This document shows, piece after piece, positions 24,373 through 33,165 of a stretch of DNA of 54,863 nt. The stretch spans positions 1-54,863 of the forward strand of contig JAJEBT010000010.1 of assembly GCA_022822405.1 (NCBI GenBank), read 5' to 3'. The notes beneath the pieces were generated by a model. It saw nothing but the letters and a program-made list of their open reading frames with translations. It had not been told where the DNA came from and made no database searches. The DNA is from Alphaproteobacteria bacterium (GTDB lineage: Bacteria > Pseudomonadota > Alphaproteobacteria > MPNO01 > UBA830). The position numbers and the translations under genes were made by a program. The number at the start of each line of letters is the position of its first letter. Positions within the stretch are counted from its first letter, which is position 1.

Positions 24373-24996
24373 GTGAGGCGGGGGCTCTGGCGGCGCCGGC
24401 CACGGCGGCTGCGCAGGCTCCTGGCGCTTGCGCTGGTCGTGTTCGCGATCGCGTGGCTCTTCGGCTTCTACCGCTTCAACCAGCTGATACCCGAGCCCGG
24501 ACAGGCGTCGTCAAGGGTGACCGACGCCATCGTGGTCCTTACCGGCGGCGCCGGACGGGTCCGCGAGGGGCTCAAGCTCCTCGATGACGGGTTCGCCGGC
24601 AAGCTGTTCATTTCCGGCGTCCATGGCGGCGTCGACGCCCAGGCGCTGCTGCGCGTCGCGCGCCAGGCTCCGGGCAACCTGGAATGCTGCATCGTCATCG
24701 ATCACGCCGCCCACAGCACGCGCAGCAACGCGCGCGAAACCGCGAAATGGGTGCAGAAGGAGGGGTACAAATCACTGCGGCTGGTGACCGCGAACTATCA
24801 CATGCCGCGGAGCCTGCTCGAGTTCCGCAATACCCTGCCCGCGGACATAGAGATCGAGCCGCATCCCGTGTTCCCCGAAGGGTTCCACGCCAACGACTGG
24901 CTGCCGTGGCGCGGATCCGGCCGCCTCGTGATCTCCGAGTATCACAAGTTCGTCGCCGCGATGCTCAACCATGGCGCCGGCGGCAGCTGGCAATGA
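24373..24996 (+). CDS. YdcF/DUF218-family membrane-anchored protein
   Basis: This 207-residue protein has a basic N-terminus and one transmembrane helix (residues 16-33), then a DUF218 domain. Family motifs are AIVVLTGGAGRVREGLKLL (about 51-69), DHAAHSTRSNARETAKW and LVTANYHMPRSLLEF. DUF218 proteins such as ElyC and YdcF act in envelope biogenesis, probably on a nucleotide or lipid-linked intermediate. The start is GTG 24373 with AGGAG 6 bp ahead. It overlaps the acyltransferase gene by 4 bp, which supports a joint role in envelope lipid metabolism. Confidence 0.85.
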   Translation: MRRGLWRRRPRRLRRLLALALVVFAIAWLFGFYRFNQLIPEPGQASSRVTDAIVVLTGGAGRVREGLKLLDDGFAGKLFISGVHGGVDAQALLRVARQAPGNLECCIVIDHAAHSTRSNARETAKWVQKEGYKSLRLVTANYHMPRSLLEFRNTLPADIEIEPHPVFPEGFHANDWLPWRGSGRLVISEYHKFVAAMLNHGAGGSWQ

Positions 24997-25706
24997 ACCT
25001 GCTGCGTTCGGCGGTCTTCAACATCGTGGTATTCGGCGTCACGGGCGTGCTCTACGTCGCCTATGCGCCCACGCTTCTCCTGCCGTCCGCGGTGACGCGG
25101 CGCTGCGTGGAATGGTGGTTCGATCGCATCTTCCGCCTGCAGCGGGCGATTCTCGGCCTCGACTTCGAATTCAGGGGGCTTGGGAACATTCCCGACGGCG
25201 CCTTCATCATCGCCTCGGCGCACCAGTCGGCGTGGGAGACCATCGGGTTCTTCGCCATCACCGACAATCCGGTCTATGTGCTCAAGATGGAACTGACCCG
25301 CCTGCCCCTGTTCCGGCACTACATGCGGGCCTTCGGCATGATCGCCATCGACCGGTCGGGAAGCGCCGCTTCGGCGCGCAGGATGCTGAAGGACGCCGCG
25401 GCGGTTCTGGCGTCCGGCCGCCCGGTCGTGATCTTCCCCGGAGGGACCCGGTCCGCCCCGGGCGCCGATTTCGAGATACGGCCCGGCGTCGGCGCGCTCT
25501 ACCGCCACTGCGGCGTCCCGGTGGTTCCGGTCTCGCTGAACACGGGCCTCTACTGGAGGCGCCGGGCCTTCACCAAGAAGCCGGGTACCATGATCATCGA
25601 GTTCGGACCCCCCATCGAACCGGGCCTGGACCGGAAACGATTCGAGGCCCTGCTCGCCGAGCGGATCAAGGCCGGCAACCGGCACCTTCTCTCCAGCCCG
25701 GCGTGA
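24993..25706 (+). CDS. plsC: 1-acyl-sn-glycerol-3-phosphate acyltransferase family protein
   Basis: The protein has 237 residues with an N-terminal hydrophobic segment. The acyltransferase blocks are ASAHQSAWET (about 72-81, with His and a Gln-Ser-Ala variant in place of the usual Asn-x-x-Asp of HxxxxD) and FPGGTRSAPGAD (the EGTR block written as GGTR). The product would acylate lysophosphatidic acid or a similar lipid at the membrane. The altered HX4D/E box, HQSAWE, keeps an acidic residue at the right spacing. The gene is translationally coupled to YdcF (ATGA overlap). PlsC is the likely group, but the substrate may differ. Confidence 0.82.
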   Translation: MNLLRSAVFNIVVFGVTGVLYVAYAPTLLLPSAVTRRCVEWWFDRIFRLQRAILGLDFEFRGLGNIPDGAFIIASAHQSAWETIGFFAITDNPVYVLKMELTRLPLFRHYMRAFGMIAIDRSGSAASARRMLKDAAAVLASGRPVVIFPGGTRSAPGADFEIRPGVGALYRHCGVPVVPVSLNTGLYWRRRAFTKKPGTMIIEFGPPIEPGLDRKRFEALLAERIKAGNRHLLSSPA

Positions 25707-25763
25707 CGGCCGCCCCGGCGGCCGCGCCGCAAGGATGCGGAGCCCGCCGAGAGCCGATTCCCG

Positions 25764-26606
25764 TCACCGCGGCGCGGCGACGTCGGCGCTGAGCGTGCCC
25801 ACGCGCGAGATCTCCATCTCGACCTCGTCGCCGGGCTTCAGCCATTTCGGCGGGTCGAAGCCCGCGGCAACCCCGTGTGGGGATCCCGTGATGATGAGGT
25901 CGCCCGGCTCCAGCGTGATGAAGGTCGAAATGTAGCTGACGAGATAGGCGACCGGGAACACGAGATCGCCGGTGTGGCCGTGCTGGCGCTCCTCGCCGTT
26001 GATGCGGGTCACCACCGTCATGTCCGCGGGATCGCCGGCTTCGTCGGCCGTGGTGATCCACGGACCGAGCATGCCCGACTCCTCCCAGTTCTTGCCGGGG
26101 GCGACCTGCGGGCCGCGCCTCTGCCAGTCGCGCACGCTGCCGTCGTTGCAGATCGTGTAGCCGGCAACGTGATCGAGGGCCTCTTCTTCGCCGACGCGGC
26201 GCGCGGGCCGTCCGATCACGGCGGTCAGTTCGGCTTCGTAATCGAACTGCTCGGAATGCGAGGGCATCGCCATGTGCCCCCTATGCGGGACGAACGAGCG
26301 CGCGAAGCGGGAAAAGATGCTGGGCGCCTTGGGCATCGAAAGCCCCATCTCCGTGATATGGCTGGCATAGTTCTGGCCGACGCAGAATATCTTCCCCGAC
26401 GCCGTCACCGGCAGCCGCCAGCCGATTTCGTCGAGGCCGACATCGGGCTTTGCGCCCGAGACCAGCTCCCGCGCCGCCGCCAGGCGGTCCGGCACGAGAT
26501 TGTCCGCGAGGCCGCCGGCGAGCCGCTCCGTCAGGTCGACGACGCCGCCATCGACCACCGCACCGAAGCGTTCGCGCCCGTCATGAACGTAATTCGCAAG
26601 CCGCAT
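25764..26606 (-). CDS. Fumarylacetoacetate hydrolase family protein (copy 2)
   Basis: This 280-residue enzyme has the FAH fold. The C-terminal catalytic domain shows ICVG-type FCVGQNYASHITEMG (near 72), metal-ligand acids in FDYEAELTAVIGRPARRV and the Lys/Gly-rich APGKNWEESGMLGPWITT, then LEPGDLIITGSPHGVAAGF. The family hydrolyses C-C bonds in acylpyruvates or hydrates/decarboxylates 2-keto acids from aromatic degradation, with Mg or Mn. It starts 17 bp after the stop of its paralogue and has the same length, indicating a tandem duplication. The start at 26606 has GGGAGGAGAG upstream. The substrate is unknown. Confidence 0.88.
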   Translation of the reverse strand: MRLANYVHDGRERFGAVVDGGVVDLTERLAGGLADNLVPDRLAAARELVSGAKPDVGLDEIGWRLPVTASGKIFCVGQNYASHITEMGLSMPKAPSIFSRFARSFVPHRGHMAMPSHSEQFDYEAELTAVIGRPARRVGEEEALDHVAGYTICNDGSVRDWQRRGPQVAPGKNWEESGMLGPWITTADEAGDPADMTVVTRINGEERQHGHTGDLVFPVAYLVSYISTFITLEPGDLIITGSPHGVAAGFDPPKWLKPGDEVEMEISRVGTLSADVAAPR

Positions 26607-26623
26607 GCTCTCCTCCCGCTCCC

Positions 26624-27466
26624 CTACTCGGCCGCCACCGTGTTGCTGAGGACACCGATCGGTTCGATCTCGACGCTGACCGTCTGCCCCGGCGCCAGCC
26701 AGCGCGGCGGTGTTCCCTCGATGGCCGAGCCGCCGGGGGATCCGGTGGCGATGACATCGCCCGGCGACAGCCACGTGAATTTCGATATGTGCGCGATGAC
26801 GAACGGGATCTTGAAGATCATCATGTCGCTGCCGCCGTCCTGGCGCACCTCGCCGTCGACGGTGGTCCTGATCCGGAGCGCGTCGAGATCGTCGATCTCG
26901 TCCCTGGTCACCATCCACGGCCCGATGGCGCCGGACCGGTAGAAGTTCTTGCCCGGACAGTTCTGCGTGCCCTTGCTCTGCCAGTCGCGCACGCTGCCTT
27001 CATTGACGATGGTGTATCCCGCGACATGGTCGAGCGCCCTGGATTCGGGCACGTGGCGCCCTGCCTTGCCGATGATCACCCCGATCTCGCCCTCGTAGTC
27101 GAGCTGCTCGGACACCGTCGGCCGGAAGATCTCCTGGCCGTGGGCCGAGAAGCTCGCCGCAAAACGCGCGAAGATGCTCGGCCATTCCGGCCCGCCGTCC
27201 TCGAGCACCTCGTGATAGGCGCGATAGTTGCGCCCGACGCAGAAGATGCTGTCGGGCGCGGTGACCGGAAACATGTATTCCAGCTCGCCGAGTCCGATGT
27301 CGGGATCGGCGCCTGCCGCGAGCCGTTCCATCTCGCCGATCGAGAGGCCCGATATCGCGGACTTGAGCGTCGGATGCTCGATCCGCGCGGTCATGTCGAC
27401 AACGCCGTCCCCCTTGACGACGCCGAACGCCTCGCGTCCGCCGTGACGGTAGCTGATCAGTCTCAT
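26624..27466 (-). CDS. Fumarylacetoacetate hydrolase family protein (copy 1)
   Basis: This 280-residue paralogue of the next gene has the same layout: MRLISYRHGGREAFGVV at the start, IFCVGRNYRAYHEV, metal ligands in LDYEGEIGVIIGKAGRHV, CPGKNFYRSGAIGPWM and LSPGDVIATGSPGGSAIEGTPP. It is probably an acylpyruvase or 2-hydroxyhepta-type hydrolase, or a hydratase acting on ring-cleavage products. Both copies keep the metal ligands, so both should be active, perhaps on related substrates. It is 21 bp downstream of the ChaC-like gene on the same strand, making a likely four-gene operon with the EamA exporter first. Confidence 0.88.
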   Translation of the reverse strand: MRLISYRHGGREAFGVVKGDGVVDMTARIEHPTLKSAISGLSIGEMERLAAGADPDIGLGELEYMFPVTAPDSIFCVGRNYRAYHEVLEDGGPEWPSIFARFAASFSAHGQEIFRPTVSEQLDYEGEIGVIIGKAGRHVPESRALDHVAGYTIVNEGSVRDWQSKGTQNCPGKNFYRSGAIGPWMVTRDEIDDLDALRIRTTVDGEVRQDGGSDMMIFKIPFVIAHISKFTWLSPGDVIATGSPGGSAIEGTPPRWLAPGQTVSVEIEPIGVLSNTVAAE

Positions 27467-27487
27467 CTTCGCGCCCTCCCCGGCACG

Positions 27488-28066
27488 TCAGCCCGAGCTA
27501 TCGCCGGCCAGCCGCCTTGCGCGGCCGAGAAGGGCGCGCAACCGGCGCGGCGCGATGCCCGACTCCTCCAGCCGCGAAACGGTCTCCGCCAGATAGGCGA
27601 TATTGGTGCCCCGCTCGCCGACAGAAGCCGCGATGCGGCCCGCGGTCTCCTCGAAGGTCAGCCCGCCGGCGAATATGCGATCCTCGTGATTGGTCACGAG
27701 AGTATAGCCGGGCACCTGCCGCTTCTCCACATGCAGCGCCACGCGCCGGCAGAGATAGATCGGATCGTCGTCCATTTCGCGGGCCTCGATCGCCCGTATC
27801 GCGGCGGCGCGGTCGGCGGCCGCAACCCGCAATGCGAGGCCGGCGCACGACCCGCCGCGCCTGAGGCCGAGCGTGAGGCCCGGGCGGTCGGGGGTGCCGC
27901 GGTAGGTCTCCGAGCTCACGCAGAAGGCGCGATGCCAGCCGAATATCCTCGCCGCCCGCGCCTCGGCGGGACGAAACGGCGGATCCCACATGAGCGAGCC
28001 ATAGGCGAAGAACCAGAAACCGCCGGGCCCCGCGATTTCCAGCCGGTGGCGCGGCCCGGCCGTCAT
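27488..28066 (-). CDS. ChaC-like gamma-glutamylcyclotransferase
   Basis: This 192-residue protein has the GGCT fold. The substrate-binding FAYGSLMWDPPF is at about 19-30, followed by the family's W-H-R-x-F-C stretch GWHRAFCVSSETYRGTPDRPG and a likely catalytic glutamate in IEAREMDD. ChaC enzymes split glutathione to 5-oxoproline and Cys-Gly in the cytoplasm. The ATG overlaps the stop of the EamA gene by 4 bp. Its pairing with Gor elsewhere in the window is only thematic. Confidence 0.87.
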   Translation of the reverse strand: MTAGPRHRLEIAGPGGFWFFAYGSLMWDPPFRPAEARAARIFGWHRAFCVSSETYRGTPDRPGLTLGLRRGGSCAGLALRVAAADRAAAIRAIEAREMDDDPIYLCRRVALHVEKRQVPGYTLVTNHEDRIFAGGLTFEETAGRIAASVGERGTNIAYLAETVSRLEESGIAPRRLRALLGRARRLAGDSSG

Positions 28067-28959
28067 CTTGCCCGTACGGCGAGCGCCACGCCGGTCATCG
28101 CCAGCGCCATGCCGACCAGGATCTTCCACGAGAGAAACTCGCCGAACACGGCCCATCCCATGAGCGCCGTTGTCGGGGGACTGAGATAGATGAGGCTCGT
28201 GACCCGCGCCGCGGCGCCGCGCTGCACCAGCCAGTAATAGAGCGCGATCCCGAAGACCGACAGGCCGATGGCCGACCACAGGACGGCGAAGACGAAGGCG
28301 CCGGTCCAGTCGATTTCCATGGTCTCGAAGGTCGCGGCGAGAACGAGCATGACGGCGCAGGACATGACGTTCTGCAGGGCGACGCCCGTCCGCACGTCGA
28401 ACTCGCCGCAGAAGCGCTTCTGATAGAGGGTGCCCGCCGTTATCGCTGCAAGGCCGAGCACGAGCATTGCGAGGCCCCACAGGGCCTCCGCCGGAGAGGC
28501 GATCTTGTCCCAGATCACGAAGACCAGCCCGACGAACCCGAGCACGAGGCCGATCCAGTTGCGGCGCGTGACCGTCTCGCCGAGCACGTGGCCGGAGAGG
28601 ACGCCGGTGAGAAGCGGCTGCAGCCCGACCACGAGCGCCGTCAGGCCGGTCGATATTCCGAACCAGATTCCGTAATAGACGCCGATAAGATATACAGTCT
28701 GGATGCCGAAACCCGCGGCGAGAATGTGAAACGTCTCGCGCCCGTCCTTCGGCCAGGAGGCGCGAAGCAGCACGCAGGCCGGCAGGAATATGGCCGCGCC
28801 GACAGCGAAGCGGCAGGCCATCAGCGTAAAGGGTTCCGCGTAGGGCAGGCCGTACTTGGCGGCAATGAAGCCGCTGGCCCACAGGAAGATGAATGCCGCC
28901 GCGACGGTGGCGAACAGGAGCGGCGGCAACGAACCGGATTGCGAATCGGATGACGGCAT
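28063..28959 (-). CDS. EamA/DMT-family exporter
   Basis: This 298-residue inner-membrane protein has ten predicted helices in two EamA repeats (about 15-145 and 160-295). Typical patterns are FLWASGFIAAKYGLPYAEP in helix 1, GLTALVVGLQPLLTGVLSG after helix 4 and SPPTTALMGWAVFGEFLS in the second repeat. DMT exporters move amino acids or other small metabolites out of the cell, and the substrate is unknown. It is the first gene of a minus-strand set with ChaC and two FAH enzymes, overlapping ChaC by 4 bp. Confidence 0.88.
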   Translation of the reverse strand: MPSSDSQSGSLPPLLFATVAAAFIFLWASGFIAAKYGLPYAEPFTLMACRFAVGAAIFLPACVLLRASWPKDGRETFHILAAGFGIQTVYLIGVYYGIWFGISTGLTALVVGLQPLLTGVLSGHVLGETVTRRNWIGLVLGFVGLVFVIWDKIASPAEALWGLAMLVLGLAAITAGTLYQKRFCGEFDVRTGVALQNVMSCAVMLVLAATFETMEIDWTGAFVFAVLWSAIGLSVFGIALYYWLVQRGAAARVTSLIYLSPPTTALMGWAVFGEFLSWKILVGMALAMTGVALAVRAR

Positions 28960-29062
28960 GACGAGACCCGAAGATAGACGGTTTCCGCCGGGCGGGCCAT
29001 TGGCGCCGGACGCCGCCGGGCCATCGCGGCCGCCCCCCTTTCGGTGACGTCCCGGAGGGCCG

Positions 29063-30082
29063 ATGACAAGGACCAGCCTCAGCCTTGCCGCCGGCCTTGC
29101 GGCAATCGCACTTGCCGCCGCGGGCTATACCGTGTTCTGGCATTCGTTCGCCGGGAACGTCCTCGACGACATCCGGGACTGGAGCGCCGAGCGCGAGGCG
29201 GACGGCTGGACCGTCAATCTGGGCGCGGTGACGACCGGCGGCTTTCCCTTCAGCCTGACGGTCCGCGCCGGCGCGGTCCGGCTGGCCGGCCCGGCCTCGG
29301 CGTCACGGTGGCAATGGGACGCGCCCGGCATCACGGCGACGGCGCGCATCTGGGATCCGGACCGGATCATGGTCAACGCCCCGGGCGTCCACCGGATGGC
29401 TTTCGACAACGGGCGCTTCGTTGCCGAACCGGCAGGCGCCGAAGCCGTTCTCACATGGGGACGGGACGGGATCGACGCAGCCGAATGGACGCTGTCGGCG
29501 CCGACCTTCACCGGCCCGGGAGGGTGGATTGCCTCGGCGCGGGCGATCCGGGGCCGCATGGCCACCCTGGCACCGGATGACGGCGCGGGGCCGGGTTCCG
29601 CCCGGGCCGGCTACGGGTTCGCCGTCGTCATCGAGGCGCCGGAGCTTCCTGGCAGCCTGCGCCTGCCCCCCGGCGGCGCCGGCGACCGGCTATCGGCGGA
29701 GGGCTCGGTGCGCAATCTGCCCGAGTTCGAAGGCACCCTTCGCGGCTGGCTCGAAGCCTGGCGCGAGGCCGGCGGCGTGATCGAACTGCAGTCGGTCGCG
29801 GTCGACCGGGGGGCGTCGAGGGTCGCGGGCAGCGGCACGTTCGCCCTCGATCGCCACCTGCAGCCGGAAGGCGCGATGACCGTCGAGGTCGCCGGTATCG
29901 ACGGGATCATCGAATCGCTGGCAGGCGCGAAGGCTATAAGCGGCCTGCAGGCGCTTGCCCTCAGGGCCGCGCTTGCGCTCGGCACCGGCGGCAAGCCTCG
30001 GCTGCCGATCTCGCTGCAGGAACGCCAGTTGAGTCTCGGACCGCTGCCCGTCTTCAAGTTGGCGCCCATCCGCTGGGAATAG
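29063..30082 (+). CDS. DUF2125-family membrane-anchored/secreted protein
   Basis: This 339-residue protein has an N-terminal hydrophobic segment (residues 5-25) that acts as a signal or anchor. The body is beta-rich with the family pattern GWTVNLGAVTTGGFPFSLTV followed by a long series of strands, and ends LSLGPLPVFKLAPIRWE. DUF2125 proteins are widespread in Alphaproteobacteria, resemble AsmA-like envelope proteins and have no proven function. It is divergent from the EamA gene (103 bp between starts) and converges with the TRAP transporter genes. Confidence 0.8.
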   Translation: MTRTSLSLAAGLAAIALAAAGYTVFWHSFAGNVLDDIRDWSAEREADGWTVNLGAVTTGGFPFSLTVRAGAVRLAGPASASRWQWDAPGITATARIWDPDRIMVNAPGVHRMAFDNGRFVAEPAGAEAVLTWGRDGIDAAEWTLSAPTFTGPGGWIASARAIRGRMATLAPDDGAGPGSARAGYGFAVVIEAPELPGSLRLPPGGAGDRLSAEGSVRNLPEFEGTLRGWLEAWREAGGVIELQSVAVDRGASRVAGSGTFALDRHLQPEGAMTVEVAGIDGIIESLAGAKAISGLQALALRAALALGTGGKPRLPISLQERQLSLGPLPVFKLAPIRWE

Positions 30083-30117
30083 CCGGCGCGGGACGCAGCG
30101 CCCTGCCGGCGCCAGGC

Positions 30118-30168
30118 GCGCCCCGGGACCCGACCGGCCCCGGGGGCGCCGGAAGCGTCAGCGCTTCC
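30118..30168. terminator. GC-rich hairpins between convergent genes
   Basis: Two stem-loops lie between the DUF2125 and TAXI genes. One, at 30118-30149, pairs GCGCCCCGGG with a bulged CCCGGGGGCGC. The second, at 30151-30168, pairs GGAAGCG with CGCTTCC around TCAG and covers the TAXI stop codon. No T-tract follows, so intrinsic termination is only possible, not shown. Confidence 0.35.
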
Positions 30169-31162
30169 AGACTCCCGCTTCCTTGTAGAACTTCACGGCG
30201 CCGGGGTGGAACTCCATGTTCCCCTTCTGGGTGGCATATTCGATCGTCACCCGGTCCATGTAGGGCGCGCTCTTCCGGATCCCGTCAAGATTGGACCAGA
30301 ACACCTTGACCATGGAGTACATGGTCTCGTCGTCGATCCCCTTGCGCGCGGTCACGCCGAGAATCGCGTTGTTGATCCAGACGTCGCCTTCATTGACCTG
30401 GTTGGCACCGTAGGCGCCCTTCTTGATCGCGCCCTTGGTCCGCCCGAGCGGCTTGAAGAACGCCTTCTGCGCCGGCGTCCTGTCGAGATCCGCCTTGGTC
30501 GGCACGCCGAGGAACCGGATCTTCGAGGTCGCCGCCACCTGCTGCAGCTGCGCGCACGGGTCGAGGCAGCCGATCGTGTAGACATCGATCTGGCGGTCCT
30601 GGAACGCCTGCAGGGCCGATGCGAAATTCAGGTTGACGCTCTTGAAATCCTTCGGCGTGAGGCCGGTCTGCGACTTGATGAAGGCGAGCCCGGTCACGAG
30701 CTGGCCGCCCGACGGCGGGCCGACGAACACTCTCTTGCCCTTCAGGTCGGCCAGCGTCTTGATCCCCGAATCGGCATAGGTCGTGTAATGGTAGCCGCCG
30801 AGCGGGAACCAGAAGACCATCCGCAGGTTCTTGGCCAGTTCCTTGACGCCCTTGAGCTTCTTGTAGATGCGGGTTCCGTTCTTCATCCACGCGATCGGCA
30901 CCGGCGCCGTCATCGACATGTCGATCGATCCCCTGGCGACATCGACCATGTGCTTGGTCGCGGTGCCGGTGGCGTCGACGGTGATCTCGAACTTGTCCTG
31001 GCCCTGATTGACCAGATTGGCGAAGGTCGTCATGACCAGATACATCGACGAGCCCGGAGCGATCGTCGACATCTTGATCTGTTTCTTCTGCGCCTCGGCC
31101 GGAAGCGCGACGGCAGTCGCGAACAGTGCCGCGGCAACGATGAGGGTTGGGCGTTTCAGCAT
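30158..31162 (-). CDS. TAXI-family TRAP transporter substrate-binding protein
   Basis: This 334-residue periplasmic protein has a Sec signal peptide (MLKRPTLIVAAALFATAVAL, then PAEA). The mature form starts QKKQIKMSTIAPGSSMYLVM, the typical TAXI N-terminus (G-x-x-Y near the start), with LKGKRVFVGPPSGG and later ILGVTARKGIDDETMY. It captures a solute, often glutamate or another organic acid, for the membrane subunit encoded just upstream. The ATG overlaps the stop of that gene by one base (TAATG), so translation is coupled. The ligand cannot be read from sequence. Confidence 0.92.
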   Translation of the reverse strand: MLKRPTLIVAAALFATAVALPAEAQKKQIKMSTIAPGSSMYLVMTTFANLVNQGQDKFEITVDATGTATKHMVDVARGSIDMSMTAPVPIAWMKNGTRIYKKLKGVKELAKNLRMVFWFPLGGYHYTTYADSGIKTLADLKGKRVFVGPPSGGQLVTGLAFIKSQTGLTPKDFKSVNLNFASALQAFQDRQIDVYTIGCLDPCAQLQQVAATSKIRFLGVPTKADLDRTPAQKAFFKPLGRTKGAIKKGAYGANQVNEGDVWINNAILGVTARKGIDDETMYSMVKVFWSNLDGIRKSAPYMDRVTIEYATQKGNMEFHPGAVKFYKEAGVWKR

Positions 31163-33084
31163 TACGGAACTCCCTTTTCAGGTTGGTTTTCAGGGTGCCG
31201 TTCCGGGGCGCGTGCCATGTACTCCGCCGCAAACGATGCCGCGACGGCCACCGCCCCCAGACCGAGATACAGCGGCTCGGGCACAAGCACGGCGATGCCG
31301 GCCACGAAACGCACGGTGCAATGTATCGGCCCGATCCGTCCGATGGAATGCCCGCCCAGCGACGTGGCCAGGGCGATGGTCGAGATCAGGAAGGCGACCA
31401 CCCCCCAGGCGAGGCCGAGATAGGAAAAGCCCGGCTCCACGAGGACGATGCTGGAGTGGTAGACGAAGACGAAGGGGATGAGGAAGCCCGCGATGGCGAG
31501 GCGAACGGCGACGAGCGCGGTCTCCATCGGCCGCGAGCCCGCGATGGGAGCGGCCGCGAAGGCGGCGATCGCCACGGGCGGGGTGATCGCCGAGAGCACC
31601 GCGTAGTAGATCACGAACAGGTGGGTCAGGAGCAGCGACAACCCGAGCTTGCCGAGGGCGGGGCCGATGATGAGGACGACGATCAGATAGGCGGCGCCGA
31701 CGGGCACGCCCATGCCGAGCAGGAGGCACCCGATGGCCATGACGACGAGCGACAGGAAGAGGCTGTCGCCGGCAATCGCGAGAATGGTGGCCGCGAACTT
31801 GATGCCGAGGCCCGACATGTTGACCATGCCGACCACGAACCCGATGGCGGCGACGACGACCATGATCGCGGCACAGGTGCGTCCGCCGCGGATCAGCGCC
31901 CGCACGATCTTCTTCAGCGAGCGGAATTCGGGGTAGAGGACCAGGGACAGGACGAATGCCGTGATCAGGCCGTAGAAGCCGGCGTTCTGGGCCGTTCGCC
32001 CGGTCATCAGGACATAGACGATGACGCCGAGCGGGACGAAGAACGAGATCGAGCGCCCCCAGTCCCCGAGCGTCAGCTTGACCCGGTCGGCGCGCGGCGT
32101 CGGCTTGAGGCCCTGCTTGCGCGCCTCGAGCCAGACGACGGTGAACAGGCTGACATAATACATCAGCGCCGGGATGGCCGCGGCGACGATGATGGTGAGA
32201 TACGGAATGCCGGTGATGTCGGCCATCAGGAAGGCGACCGCTCCCATCACCGGAGGCATGATCTGGCCGCCGGTCGACGCCGTCGCCTCGACAGCGCCGG
32301 CGAACTTCGACGGAAAGCCGGTCCGCTTGATGAGCGGAATGGTGAACACGCCCGTCGTCACCACGTTGGCGACCGCCGCGCCGTTCATGGTGCCGAAGCT
32401 GGCGCTGCCGATGATGGCCGCATGGGCGGGGCCGCCACGCAGCGGCCCGGTCACGGCGAAGGCGAACTTGAGGAGCGTGGCGCCGGCGCCCGACGCCTCG
32501 AGGATGGCGCCGAAGAGAATGAAGACGAGGACGATCTGGCCGACCACGGCAACGGGGCGTCCGAAGACGCCGTCGGTGCTGTACCACAGTTTCTCCGAAA
32601 CCAGGAACCACTTGACCTCGGGGATGTTGAGGGTGCCCGGAATGAGGTTGCCGAAGAAGAGAATCAGGAGCGACAGAAGGCAGACGAGGAACAGCGGCAG
32701 GCCGAAATGGCGGAGCGTCAGGTAGAAGACGAGGGCGATACCGACGAACCCGATGAGATAGTGCGTGACGGTGAAATCGACGAAGAAGTCGAGCTGCTCG
32801 TTCATCAGGGTGATCCAGTAGTAGTAGATCACCACCAGCGCCGCCACCATGCCGGCATTGAGCGCCATCGAACCCCAGGACACCCGGTCGCGCCTGACGT
32901 CCATGTTCTCGGTGGAGAAGCAGAACAGCGAGATCAGGAGCGGCAACCCGGTCGTGCCGGCGCGCACCCAGACCTCGTCGAACACGCCGAAACCGGCGAT
33001 GTAGATCGCGAACGCCGCGAGGCCGAGCGCAAGGACGTCGGCGACGAACCGGCTCGATGCGACGATACGGTTCTTCACCGGCAT
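31162..33084 (-). CDS. TRAP transporter fused permease (4TM+12TM)
   Basis: The 640-residue inner-membrane protein from ATG 33084 (a TTG six codons upstream is less likely) joins the small DctQ-like and large DctM-like parts, as usual for TAXI-TRAP systems. The N-terminal four to five helices are followed by the DctM domain with GAILEASGAGATLLKFAFA, GGPAHAAIIGSASFGTMNGA, STGGQIMPPVMGAVAFLMA and ITPPVAIAAFAAAPIAGS. Transport is driven by an ion gradient, not ATP. The TAXI binding protein follows with a one-base overlap. About 18 hydrophobic segments can be counted. Confidence 0.93.
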   Translation of the reverse strand: MPVKNRIVASSRFVADVLALGLAAFAIYIAGFGVFDEVWVRAGTTGLPLLISLFCFSTENMDVRRDRVSWGSMALNAGMVAALVVIYYYWITLMNEQLDFFVDFTVTHYLIGFVGIALVFYLTLRHFGLPLFLVCLLSLLILFFGNLIPGTLNIPEVKWFLVSEKLWYSTDGVFGRPVAVVGQIVLVFILFGAILEASGAGATLLKFAFAVTGPLRGGPAHAAIIGSASFGTMNGAAVANVVTTGVFTIPLIKRTGFPSKFAGAVEATASTGGQIMPPVMGAVAFLMADITGIPYLTIIVAAAIPALMYYVSLFTVVWLEARKQGLKPTPRADRVKLTLGDWGRSISFFVPLGVIVYVLMTGRTAQNAGFYGLITAFVLSLVLYPEFRSLKKIVRALIRGGRTCAAIMVVVAAIGFVVGMVNMSGLGIKFAATILAIAGDSLFLSLVVMAIGCLLLGMGVPVGAAYLIVVLIIGPALGKLGLSLLLTHLFVIYYAVLSAITPPVAIAAFAAAPIAGSRPMETALVAVRLAIAGFLIPFVFVYHSSIVLVEPGFSYLGLAWGVVAFLISTIALATSLGGHSIGRIGPIHCTVRFVAGIAVLVPEPLYLGLGAVAVAASFAAEYMARAPERHPENQPEKGVP

Positions 33085-33165
33085 CTCCGCCCGTCCCAGC
33101 AAGCGCGGCTAACGGCCCGGCACGCTTGCCGCGCGCCGAATCCGCGGGGCCCGGCCCGAACCGGC

